Positions 33,076-41,329 of a DNA stretch of 64,000 nucleotides are shown in pieces. Numbering within the stretch: the first letter of the stretch is position 1; every line of letters begins with the position of its first letter. The notes beneath the pieces are model-generated. The model saw only the letters and a list, made by a program, of their open reading frames with translations. It was not told the origin of the DNA and made no database searches. The stretch spans positions 88,774 through 152,773 of the forward strand of contig JAPPLJ010000065.1 in assembly GCA_028819475.1 (NCBI GenBank), given 5' to 3'. A program made the translations under genes and the position numbers. The stretch comes from Rhodospirillaceae bacterium (lineage in GTDB: Bacteria; Pseudomonadota; Alphaproteobacteria; Bin65).

Positions 33076-33693
33076 TCAACCGCCCCTCGCCAGCGCCGCA
33101 GCGGTTTCGGCGAGCGCCGCACCCTGAACGCGGGCCATTGCCAGTTCTGCCGGGCTCGGCCGGTCGCCGGCGCCGCGGGTTACCGTGCCGGCGCCGAGCG
33201 GGCTGCCGCCGTGGACCGTGGACAGGTCCATGACCTCGGCGGCGCGCAGGCCGAGCGGCACGATGGTCATGCCGTGGGTGCCGAGCAGCGCCCACAGGGA
33301 GAGGATCGCGCTTTCCCGTCCGCCGCCGGAGCCGGCCCCGGCGAAAACGGTCGCCGGCTTGCCGATCAGCGCGCCGTCGAACCACATTTTTCCCGTTTGG
33401 TCGAGGAAGACCCGCAACGCCGCGCTCATCGAGCCGAAATGCACCGGCGTGCCGAGCGCCAGCCCGTCGCAGGCCAGCAGGTCCGCCGGTTCGGCGACCG
33501 GCACGTCGGCGAAGGCCGCCCGCTTCTCCCTATAATCCGGGCCCTGGATCGCCGGCGCTTCGGCAATCTCCGGCACCTGTTTCAGCGTCACGGCCGCGCG
33601 GGCCGCCGCCGCGCCTTCGGCCACGGCCTGCGCCATCTTCCAGGTCGCGCCGCCGGTGGAATGAAACAAAACCAGGATGCGGGGGCCGCTCAT
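33076..33693 (-). CDS. WrbA/flavodoxin-like NAD(P)H:quinone oxidoreductase
   Basis: The 205-residue product is of the WrbA type: FMN phosphate loop FHSTGGATWKMAQAVAEGA at residues 10-28, the LALGTPVHFGSMSAALRVFLDQTGKMW stretch around residue 80-105, and AGAGSGGGRESAILSLWALLGTHGMTIVPLG, the conserved FMN/active-site region. It would reduce quinones by two electrons to limit redox cycling, useful near an aromatic dioxygenase. It diverges from the NIPSNAP gene. Confidence 0.88.
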   Translation of the reverse strand: MSGPRILVLFHSTGGATWKMAQAVAEGAAAARAAVTLKQVPEIAEAPAIQGPDYREKRAAFADVPVAEPADLLACDGLALGTPVHFGSMSAALRVFLDQTGKMWFDGALIGKPATVFAGAGSGGGRESAILSLWALLGTHGMTIVPLGLRAAEVMDLSTVHGGSPLGAGTVTRGAGDRPSPAELAMARVQGAALAETAAALARGG

Positions 33694-33743
33694 GGCGCTA
33701 GTCTATGCCCCAGCACGCGACGGAAGGAAACCGGGAGCACGTC

Positions 33744-34055
33744 ATGCCGGCGAACGCCACGATTATCGAAATGCGCATCTACACCGCCCATGTCGGCAAG
33801 GCCGCCGCCTTCGTCGCGCTCTACCGGGAGAAGGGCCTGCCGATCCAGGAGCCGATCCAGGGCGGGCTGCTTGGCCTGTACCGCACCGAGTTCGGCCCGA
33901 TGAACCAGGTGATCCTGCTGTGGGAATACCCCGACCACGCCGCGCGCGACACCCGCCGCGCCGCCCTGCTCGAAGCGCCCGGCTGGATCGATTTCCTGCG
34001 CGAGGCCGCGCCGCTGATCCAGAGCGAGGAAAGCCGCCTTCTCCTGCCGGCGTGA
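33744..34055 (+). CDS. NIPSNAP family protein
   Basis: The 103-residue product is a dimeric alpha/beta-barrel (ferredoxin-like) protein of the NIPSNAP type: IIEMRIYTAHVGKAAAFVALY at the start, LGLYRTEFGPMNQVILLWEYPD in the middle. Family function is unclear. ATG at 33744 with GGGAG upstream is favoured over a TTG/ATG 39 bases earlier. It converges with the class III aminotransferase gene, 4 bases apart. Confidence 0.85.
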   Translation: MPANATIIEMRIYTAHVGKAAAFVALYREKGLPIQEPIQGGLLGLYRTEFGPMNQVILLWEYPDHAARDTRRAALLEAPGWIDFLREAAPLIQSEESRLLLPA

Positions 34056-34059
34056 CGGC

Positions 34060-35436
34060 TCAGGCTGCCGGATCCAGCCTGTTGAGGCTCAACCCGGCCT
34101 CGATGGCGTCGACGATGGCGTCGGAATCCGCCCGCTCGATGACCAGCGGCGGCGACAGGATCATGACATTTCCGGCCACCCGGACCAGGGCGCCGTTCTC
34201 GTAGGCCAGATTTGCAACCTCGCCGACATACTTCAGTCCGGCCGGAGTCTTCGACTCCCGGTCGCTGACGAATTCCAGCGCCAGCATCAGTCCCTTGCCG
34301 CGCACGTTGCCCACGGTTTCGTGCTTCGCCTGCAGGTCGCGCAGCCGGGCCAGCAGGTAATCGCCCTCGCCTTGGGAATTGCCCGGCAGGTCCAGCTTGA
34401 AGGTCTCGTCCAGGCAGGCGAGCGCCGCGGCGCAGCCGACCGGATGGCCGGCATAGGTGTAGCCGTGGAAGATGGCGCCCAGCATGTCCTTGTTGTTCCG
34501 GAACGCCTCCTCGATCCGGGCGTTCACCACGCAGGCGCCGAGCGGGAAATAGCCGGAGGTGATCGCCTTCGCGATGCACATCATGTCTGGCTTCACGCCC
34601 CAGCCGCGGCTGCCGAACCAGTTGCCGGTGCGCCCGAAGGCGGTGACCACCTCGTCGGCGATCAGCAGGATGCCGTAGCGGTCGAGCAGTTCGCGCAGCT
34701 TCGGCCAGTAGCCCGGCGGCGGGACGATCACGCCGCCGGCGCCCTGCACCGGTTCGGCGATGAAGGCCGCGACGGTCTCCGGGTCCTGGAACTTTATCTC
34801 GTCCTCCAGCGCGGCCAGGCACAGGTCGGCCAGGCGCTCGGGATCGGTCTCGTCGAAGGGATTGCGATAGGCGAATGGCGCCGGAGCGTGGAAGCAGCCC
34901 GGCATCAGCGGCTCGTAGGCCCGGCGGAACTGGCTGTTGCCGTTGACCGACGCGCCGCCGAAATGGGTGCCGTGATAGCCTTTCTTGAGGGACAGGAACT
35001 TGGTCCGGTCGGGCTTCCCCTGCACCTTCCAGTACTGCCGGGCGATCCGCAGCGCCGATTCGACCGAATCCGAGCCGCCCGAGGTGAACATCGACCGGCG
35101 CATGTCTTCCGGCGCCAGGATTTCCGCCAGCCGGTAACCCAGTTCGATGATGCCGGGATGGGTCGTGCCGCGGAAGCCGGCATAGTAGGGCAGGCGCGCC
35201 AGCTGGTCGGCGACCGCCTGCTTTATCGGCTCGCAGGAATAGCCGAGATTGACGTTCCACAGGCCGGCGACCGCGTCGACCACCGTGGCGCCGTCGAGGT
35301 CCGTGATTCGCACGCCTTCTCCCGAAACGATGATCCGCGGCGGGACGGCCTCCATCTCGTTGGGATGGGCCATCGGGTGCCAGACCTGTTTGGCGTTGTT
35401 CTCTTTCAGGAAGTTCGAACTCGGGATGTCCAGCAT
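34060..35436 (-). CDS. Class III (omega-type) aminotransferase
   Basis: The 458-residue product is a fold-type I PLP aminotransferase of class III. WHPMAHPNE near the start, FTSGGSDSVESALR (residues about 108-121), KKGYHGTHFGGAS, the PLP-aspartate stretch LLIADEVVTAFGRTG and the PLP lysine in IAKAITSGYFPLGA are diagnostic. The family includes taurine-, putrescine- and beta-alanine-pyruvate aminotransferases. ATG at 35436 is preferred to one at 35460, which lacks a ribosome site. It lies at the end of the ald-tauABC-P450 row and so probably deaminates the amine that the row imports or the P450 product. Confidence 0.88.
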   Translation of the reverse strand: MLDIPSSNFLKENNAKQVWHPMAHPNEMEAVPPRIIVSGEGVRITDLDGATVVDAVAGLWNVNLGYSCEPIKQAVADQLARLPYYAGFRGTTHPGIIELGYRLAEILAPEDMRRSMFTSGGSDSVESALRIARQYWKVQGKPDRTKFLSLKKGYHGTHFGGASVNGNSQFRRAYEPLMPGCFHAPAPFAYRNPFDETDPERLADLCLAALEDEIKFQDPETVAAFIAEPVQGAGGVIVPPPGYWPKLRELLDRYGILLIADEVVTAFGRTGNWFGSRGWGVKPDMMCIAKAITSGYFPLGACVVNARIEEAFRNNKDMLGAIFHGYTYAGHPVGCAAALACLDETFKLDLPGNSQGEGDYLLARLRDLQAKHETVGNVRGKGLMLALEFVSDRESKTPAGLKYVGEVANLAYENGALVRVAGNVMILSPPLVIERADSDAIVDAIEAGLSLNRLDPAA

Positions 35437-35600
35437 CGGATCAGGCCCCCTGCCTGGCATGGTCGGCCGCAGGCGCGCCGCTCCGGTGCAGCGGTCCTCG
35501 CCTCGTGTACGGCCTTCGCCTCGCGTTCTGAATGTCTACGGGGGCGGTTTGTAGCCCGGATGCCGCCGCGCCGTCGATACGCCCGTTGCAACTGCCCGGC

Positions 35601-36920
35601 CTACGGATTGGCGCTCGCGTCCCATTCGACTTCGAGGCTCTGGACGCCGCGGAAGGACAGGGTCCGGATATAGCTGAATTGCTGATCGGGTTTCAGCCGC
35701 ATATGCGGCAGGCGGCGAACCAGCTCTTCCAGGATCACCTTCATCTCCATGCGGGCGAGCGGCGCGCCCATGCAGAAATGCGCGCCGTGCCCAAGGCCCA
35801 GATGGCGCCGGGCATTCCGGCGCGACGGATCAAACGTCTCCGGATCCTCGAATACCTCGGGATCGCGGTTGCCGGAGCCCATCAGGATCAGCACCTTGCC
35901 GCCCTTCGGGATCGGCATCCCGGCAATTGCCGTGTCTTTCGTCGCGATCCGCCGCCAGGCGAAGATCGAACTGTCGTAGCGCAGGATTTCCTCGACGGCG
36001 TTCGGAATCAGAGAGGGATCGGCGACCAGCCGCTTCCAGGGCTCCCTGTCGCTGAGCAGCTTCTTGAGGCCGTTGGCCGACGCCTGGGTCGTCGTCTCGT
36101 GCCCGGCAAACTGCATCAGGAACATGACGTTGCGCAGATAGTTGACCGAGAAGCGCGACGGGTCTTCGCGATACAGGCGCACCATGTCGCCGAGATAGTT
36201 GTCGCCCGGGTTCTTCAGGGCGTTATCGACGAGTTCGACCGTGAAATCCCACGACGCGCCCATATCGGCCATCATTTCGACCTGTTCCTCGTCGCTGGGA
36301 AAGCCCCAGTTGACGATGGCGCGCCTGGAGCCGAGCTCCTTGACCATGACGGCCTTGTCGTCCGGCGCCCCGAGGAAGATGAAGATCGCCAGGGCCGGAA
36401 TCTCGTACAGCATCTGGCCGACCAGTTCGGCCTCGCCGTCGTCGACAAACCGGTCGATGTAGCGGGTTACGATCTCGCGCACCCGCGGTTCGACCTCGTT
36501 CACCCGCTTGGGCGTGAAGGCGTCGCCGAAGATCTTGCGGTGCGCCCGGTGCGTCTCGATCTCCTCGTCGACCAGGGACGGCTCGATCCCGATGTCGAGC
36601 CGGTCGCGCACCTCGGCCGCCGCCGGGCAGAGCGAGCGCACCGGATGCCGGGCCACGGCCGGCGAGAATGTCTCCGGATCGCGGAACACGCCGACGCAGT
36701 CAGCATATTTCATCACGACCCAGCATTTCATTTCCGGACAGTAGAAGACCGGCTCCGCCTCCCGCATCTCGGCGAAGAACTTGTAGGGATTGTCGATATA
36801 TTCGTCCGAAAACGGCAGGAACGCCTCGCCGGCTGCCGTAACCGGGCACACAGCGCCCGCCGGTACGGTGTCTTCCTCCGGATCGGACTGGAACATGCCG
36901 AATGCCGGCTTGTCTTCCAT
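35601..36920 (-). CDS. Cytochrome P450 (bacterial class I)
   Basis: The 439-residue soluble P450 has the I-helix AGHETT (oxygen activation), K-helix EEILR, the R of the RRIATKDT/ERR-like triad, and the haem loop LGLGHGAHFCMGAPLAR with C383 as the haem ligand. There is no membrane anchor. Redox partners are not in the window. It lies 95 bases after the tauC-like gene, on the same strand and in the same apparent operon as a taurine-type transporter and two nitrogen-metabolism enzymes, an unusual neighbourhood. A monooxygenation or N-/S-dealkylation of the imported compound is the inferred role. Confidence 0.93.
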   Translation of the reverse strand: MEDKPAFGMFQSDPEEDTVPAGAVCPVTAAGEAFLPFSDEYIDNPYKFFAEMREAEPVFYCPEMKCWVVMKYADCVGVFRDPETFSPAVARHPVRSLCPAAAEVRDRLDIGIEPSLVDEEIETHRAHRKIFGDAFTPKRVNEVEPRVREIVTRYIDRFVDDGEAELVGQMLYEIPALAIFIFLGAPDDKAVMVKELGSRRAIVNWGFPSDEEQVEMMADMGASWDFTVELVDNALKNPGDNYLGDMVRLYREDPSRFSVNYLRNVMFLMQFAGHETTTQASANGLKKLLSDREPWKRLVADPSLIPNAVEEILRYDSSIFAWRRIATKDTAIAGMPIPKGGKVLILMGSGNRDPEVFEDPETFDPSRRNARRHLGLGHGAHFCMGAPLARMEMKVILEELVRRLPHMRLKPDQQFSYIRTLSFRGVQSLEVEWDASANP

Positions 36921-37015
36921 TTTACACCTTCAGCAGTTGCGCAATCAGCCGGAGCCGTTTTGCCGGCCCGGCGATGCCGTTTCCGCTGCTCCTTTTTGCA
37001 GGACGCCGCCTCGGC

Positions 37016-37882
37016 CTACCCTTTCCCGCGCCAGGGAATGAGCCGGCGTTCGAGTATCCGCATCAGGATTTCGATGGCAAAGCCGATCAGACCGATGATG
37101 ACGATGCCGATCACCACGATATCCGTATTCAGGAAATTCTTGGCGATCATGATCATCGAGCCGATGCCCCGGTCGGCTGCGACCAGTTCCGCCGCCACCA
37201 CGGTGCCCCAGCAGACGCCCATAGCCGTGCGCAGGCCGGTGAAGATTTCCGGAAGCGCGTTCGGCAGGACCACCCGGGTCAGCACCTGGAACTTGGTCGC
37301 ACCCAGGGAATAGGCCGCGTGGACCTTGGACACGCGCACGCTGCTCACGCCGGCGCGGGCCGCGATGATCATGATGAACAGCGAGGCCAGTGCCAGCAGG
37401 AAGATCTTGGCGAATTCGTCAATGCCGAACCACAGGATGATGAGCGGAATCAGCGCCAGCGGCGGGATGGGACGGATGAACTCGACGATCGGATCGAAAA
37501 TCCCTTTGGCGACGGACCAGAGCCCCATGGCAAAGCCGAGCGGAATGCCGATCACGGCGCCGTACACGACGCCCGACAGCACCCGGTAGACGCTGATCCA
37601 GATATGGTCCCACAGAGCGACGTTGCGGAAACCCTCGTTCGCCAGTTTCCCGACGCGCTCGAACACGGCGTCGAGCCCCGGCCAGTAGATCGGATTGATC
37701 CAGTCTCCGACAGTCGCCAACCACCAGAGGACTATGAAGGCAAGAACCGAGATAATGCCATAACCGCGCCCGGAATTGACTGCCGATGCGTCGCCGAACT
37801 TGACGGTTTTCTGCCGGGTGAAGCTGTTGTCGGCCAGACCCAACCAGATCATCCAGCGCGACGGCTGATTGTTGTTAGCCAT
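37016..37882 (-). CDS. tauC: Tau/Ssu-type ABC transporter permease (system 1)
   Basis: The 288-residue permease has about six helices and the BPD_transp EAA loop EVSKVHAAYSLGATKFQVLTRVVLPNALPEIFTGLR-like segment (residues about 175-210), plus PIPPLALIPLIILWFGIDE typical of the nitrate/sulfonate/taurine group. Its start overlaps the ATPase gene by 8 bases. It belongs with the ATPase and binding protein to its right. Ligand class is taurine or a related sulfonate or amine, by family only. Confidence 0.9.
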   Translation of the reverse strand: MANNNQPSRWMIWLGLADNSFTRQKTVKFGDASAVNSGRGYGIISVLAFIVLWWLATVGDWINPIYWPGLDAVFERVGKLANEGFRNVALWDHIWISVYRVLSGVVYGAVIGIPLGFAMGLWSVAKGIFDPIVEFIRPIPPLALIPLIILWFGIDEFAKIFLLALASLFIMIIAARAGVSSVRVSKVHAAYSLGATKFQVLTRVVLPNALPEIFTGLRTAMGVCWGTVVAAELVAADRGIGSMIMIAKNFLNTDIVVIGIVIIGLIGFAIEILMRILERRLIPWRGKG

Positions 37883-38762
37883 GGCCCACTCCCTCTCCGC
37901 GTCCCATGATCTCCTCTTCCATTTCCCAGATCATGGAAAGGATCTCTTCGCGTTTTTCGATAAAGTCCGGCGAGGCCTTGATGTCCCGCGGACTTTCGTT
38001 CAGTCCCCGCTTGGCGAACGGCAGGCGGTACTCCCGTTCGATCCGTCCCGGCCGCGGCGCCATCACGATCAGACGCTCGCCCAGGAAAAGGGCTTCTTCC
38101 ACCGAATGGGTGATCAGGATGATCGTCTTCCGGGTCTCGTCCCAGAGCTGGAGCACAAGACCTTGCATTTTTTCGCGCGTCAGCGCATCGAGCGCGCCCA
38201 GCGGCTCGTCCATAAGAATGACTTCCGGATCGTTCGCCAGGCAGCGGGCCAGCGCCACGCGTTGCTGCATCCCGCCGGAGAGTTGGTAGACCGGCTTTTT
38301 GGCAAAGTCCTGGAGGCCGACCGTCTCAAGCAGATGCTCGACCGTAACTCTTATATCGGCGGACGCTTTGCCCGCCATTTTCGGACCGAAGGCGATGTTC
38401 TTTTCGACGGTCAGCCACTCGAACAGGGCGCCCTGCTGAAAGACCATGCCGCGTTCTGCGCCCGGACCCGTGACAACCGAAGCGTCGGCATCGGCGATCA
38501 TACCGCGGTCCGCGCCCGGCCCGGTGACGACCGAGGCCGCGCCATCGGGCTGCGGGTCCTGCAGGACGACCCGGCCCGCCGTGGGCGAAAGAAATCCGGC
38601 GATGATGTTAAGCAGGGTCGTCTTGCCGCAACCGGACGGTCCAAGTACCGACATCAGTTCCCCGGGCTGAAGGTCGAGCGACACATGGTCGAGCGCGCGC
38701 ACCGGGTCGCCGCCGGGAACCGTAAAGACCATCGAAACGTCCTGGATCGAGAGCGCTTTCAT
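37875..38762 (-). CDS. tauB: Tau/Ssu-type ABC transporter ATPase (system 1) with internal duplication
   Basis: The 295-residue ATPase has Walker A GPSGCGKTT (residues 41-49), Q-loop VFQQ, signature LSGGMQQRVALAR, Walker B VILMDEPLGALD and the switch histidine in LITHSVEEAL. Residues 76-93 (ASVVTGPGADRGMI...) are repeated as 94-111 (ASVVTGPGAERGMV...), an 18-residue tandem duplication just before the Q-loop that lengthens the protein beyond its relatives. The two DNA copies differ at several bases, so it is not a recent event or an assembly error. It starts after GGGAGAGG and overlaps the permease. Confidence 0.9.
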   Translation of the reverse strand: MKALSIQDVSMVFTVPGGDPVRALDHVSLDLQPGELMSVLGPSGCGKTTLLNIIAGFLSPTAGRVVLQDPQPDGAASVVTGPGADRGMIADADASVVTGPGAERGMVFQQGALFEWLTVEKNIAFGPKMAGKASADIRVTVEHLLETVGLQDFAKKPVYQLSGGMQQRVALARCLANDPEVILMDEPLGALDALTREKMQGLVLQLWDETRKTIILITHSVEEALFLGERLIVMAPRPGRIEREYRLPFAKRGLNESPRDIKASPDFIEKREEILSMIWEMEEEIMGRGEGVGHG

Positions 38763-38804
38763 GGCCTCTCCCTCTGTCCTCGCCGCACCGGAGCGATGCG
38801 GGAG

Positions 38805-38840
38805 TAAAGAAAAAGGCGCGGTCCCGAAGGACCGCGCCCG
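38805..38840 (-). terminator. Hairpin plus T-run between tauA and tauB (system 1)
   Basis: A 10-base stem, GGCGCGGTCC with TTCG loop (38815-38838), is followed on the minus strand by CTTTTTCTTT (38806-38814). It lies between the binding-protein stop and the ATPase gene. It would end part of the transcripts and leave the binding protein in excess, a common pattern in ABC importers. Confidence 0.75.
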
Positions 38841-38848
38841 CTGAGCGG

Positions 38849-39826
38849 TTATTTCAGGAAACTGGCGTCGACCGTGCCGCTATAGCTGGCGAGCGCCTTT
38901 TCCAGCTGTTTCTGCTGCACGAAGAAATCGGCGACTTCCTTCATGAATTTCTGGACGGTGCCGCCCATCCAGGCCGCCGAGGCCTGCGCCTTGTTGGACG
39001 GGAAAGAGAACATCCGGATCATGTTGGCCGTCGCATCGTTGTCCATGCCGGCAGCCTTGGCGATCTTCGGCAGTGCCGCTTTCGGGTCCTTGCCGTATGC
39101 GCCGTTGGCGGCGTCCGTCACGTCCATGAATTTCTGGACCAGTTTCGGGTGCTTCTTGATGAAGTCCTCGTTGGCCGAGATCACGTCGAAAACGCGGATG
39201 CCGATGGCTTCCTGCTCCTTCGCCGTCATCAGGTATTCGCCCCGTTCCTTCATGCGCAGCATCGGGCCGCCGAAGGCACAGCCCATGACGATGTCGCCGC
39301 GGGCGAACGCGACGGCAGCATCGGCGCCGTTCATCTGCACCATGTTCACCTTCGTGGCGTCGACGCCGAGATGGTCCAGCATGCGTAGCAGCTTGTAGTG
39401 GGTCACGTTGCCGATCGGCGTGCCGACCTTCTTGCCCTCGAGTTGCTTGGCATTGGCCTTGGTAATGCCCGAAGCCTTGCTGACCACGCAATTGTCGGCC
39501 TCGGCATAGGACACGGCGACGCCGATCAGTTTCAGCTTCAGGCCCTTCGAGACCGCGACCACGAACGGCACGAGGCCCTAGCTGTAGGCGATCTGGACTT
39601 TGCCGGACGCCATGGCGGCGGACATTTCGTTGCCGTTGCCGAAGGCGCGCCAGTTGACCTTCACGCCCATTTCCTTGTCGTAGGTTTTGTCCAGCTGGGC
39701 GACCTGATTGGCCGTCGGCCATTCCTGGAAATAAGCCACGGTGATTTCCTTGAGCTGGGCGTGCGCGGCAGGAGCCGCGACGGCCAGCACCGCTGCGCCC
39801 AGAGCGAGGTTGTGGAGAAGTTTCAT
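38849..39826 (-). pseudogene. tauA: Taurine-type ABC substrate-binding protein, interrupted by an in-frame TAG
   Basis: The frame from ATG 39826 encodes a signal peptide (KLLHNLALGAAVLAVAAPAAHA) and a TauA-like receptor starting ITVAYFQEWPTANQVAQ, but codon 83 is TAG (39578-39580). The same frame continues without further stops to 38849 (GLVPFVVAVSKG onward), 325 codons in total. Relatives have glutamine in YSQGLVPFVV here, so one C-to-T change (CAG to TAG) explains it. No other damage is seen, so the mutation is recent, a sequencing error, or tolerated by readthrough. A good AGGAAGGG site precedes the start. It follows ald by 105 bases. Confidence 0.85.
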
Positions 39827-39931
39827 GGTGTTACCCTTCCTAGATGGTGAAGTCCCGAACACCCTCGCGGTGTCCTGTCCCAATTGTTCCGGGTCTCGGG
39901 AAGCCCCCCGCCCGGTTTCGCTTCCGGCTGG

Positions 39932-41050
39932 TTAGTGCGCGATCGCTTCCTCCGGATCGCGAAATTCGTAGCCGAGACTTTCGGCGACTGCAGCATGGGT
40001 AATGCTGCCGGCATGGACGTTCAACCCATTCATCAGGTGCGGATCGTCGGCCAGTGCCTGGCGCCAGCCCTTGTCGGCGATGGCCAGCGTATAGGGCAGC
40101 GTGGCGTTGTTCAACGCTTGGGCCGAGGTGCGCGGGACGCCGCCCGGCATGTTGGCGACGCAATAGTGCACCACGTCGTCCACGACATAGACCGGGTCGT
40201 CATGGGTCGTCGGCCTGGATGTCTCGAAACAGCCGCCCTGGTCGATCGCGACATCGACGACGACCGAACCGGGCTTCATCCGACTTACGAGCTCGGCGGA
40301 CACCAGTTTCGGCGCCGCAGCGCCTGGCACCAGCACGCCGCCGATCACCAGGTCCGCCGCCATGCAGTGCCGCTCGATGGCGTCACGGGTCGAGAATACG
40401 GTGTTCAGCGGCCGGCCGAATTGGCGCCAGAGCCGCCGCAGTTGGTCGACGTTACGGTCCAGCACCCAAACGTCGGCGCCCATGCCAAGGGCGATGTGGA
40501 TGGCGTGGGTCCCGACGACGCCGCCGCCGATCACCACGACCTTGCCCGGATCGACGCCCGGCACACCGCCGAGAAGGATACCCAGGCCGTGATGGGTCTT
40601 CTCCAGGTAATAGGCGCCCGCCTGGACCGCCATGCGCCCTGCGACTTCCGACATCGGTGCGAGCAACGGCAGGCCGCCGGACGGCGACGTCACGGTCTCA
40701 TAGGCGATGCAGGTCGCGCCGCTCTCGATCAGATCGTCGGTCTGCTCGGGATCGGGCGCAAGATGCAGATAGGTGAACAGGATCTGCCCGGCCCGCAGCA
40801 TCGCGCGTTCCGGCGCCAGCGGTTCCTTCACCTTCACGATCATTTCGGCTTCGGCGAAGACCGCGGCGGCCGAAGACACGATCGACGCGCCGGCCTCCTC
40901 ATAGTGCGCATCGGTCATGCCGATTGCCGCACCGGCCCCGCTCTCGACGACGGCCTGATGACCGTGCGCGACGAGTTCGCGGACATTGCCCGGAATCAAC
41001 CCGACCCGGTATTCGTGAATCTTCGTTTCCTTCGGAACGCCAATCAGCAT
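39932..41050 (-). CDS. ald: Alanine dehydrogenase
   Basis: The 372-residue enzyme reversibly deaminates L-alanine to pyruvate and ammonia with NAD. It begins [18 protein letters not shown], has the N-terminal MIVKVKEPL stretch with substrate lysine, and the nucleotide-binding [13 protein letters not shown] (residues about 170-182), and [19 protein letters not shown] at the end. It heads a leftward row with the tau-type transporter and diverges from an omega-amino-acid:pyruvate aminotransferase. Together they regenerate pyruvate from the alanine formed during transamination, as known for taurine catabolism. Confidence 0.95.
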   Translation of the reverse strand: MLIGVPKETKIHEYRVGLIPGNVRELVAHGHQAVVESGAGAAIGMTDAHYEEAGASIVSSAAAVFAEAEMIVKVKEPLAPERAMLRAGQILFTYLHLAPDPEQTDDLIESGATCIAYETVTSPSGGLPLLAPMSEVAGRMAVQAGAYYLEKTHHGLGILLGGVPGVDPGKVVVIGGGVVGTHAIHIALGMGADVWVLDRNVDQLRRLWRQFGRPLNTVFSTRDAIERHCMAADLVIGGVLVPGAAAPKLVSAELVSRMKPGSVVVDVAIDQGGCFETSRPTTHDDPVYVVDDVVHYCVANMPGGVPRTSAQALNNATLPYTLAIADKGWRQALADDPHLMNGLNVHAGSITHAAVAESLGYEFRDPEEAIAH

Positions 41051-41329
41051 GTCACTTCGCTCCGCAGCGGCCGTCCCCGGCAAAATCGATGCATTCCCCT
41101 CACCCCGGTCGATAACCCCGAACCGCGGCGACTTCCTAATAACATACTCGCGATGCGCAAAATCGCTGATGGCTTTCGAGGGGATTTTGGTCTTTTCCGA
41201 GGTTCATCGATATGTCTCTATAGGCTCTCGACAGCGATCCGCGCCGCCTGCAAATGCCGGGGGCAGCGGGTGATGTGTTTTCGGGGCCGCCGGAAGCGGC
41301 TGGAAATTTCCCCGCTGGAGGGTTTGGAT
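41051..41329. promoter_or_regulatory. Divergent promoter region between ald and the omega-aminotransferase
   Basis: These 279 bases separate two divergently transcribed genes that act in the same reaction pair, so shared control is likely. The centre (about 41140-41225) is AT-richer. I see no clear operator or consensus promoter, and no regulator gene lies beside it. Confidence 0.5.

Noticed and set aside
39578..39580. TAG in tauA read as pyrrolysine, given an MttB-like gene in the window
   Set aside because: The MttB-like gene has no in-frame TAG, no pyl genes are seen, and TAG is used as an ordinary stop (for example at 30998-31000 and 3478-3480).
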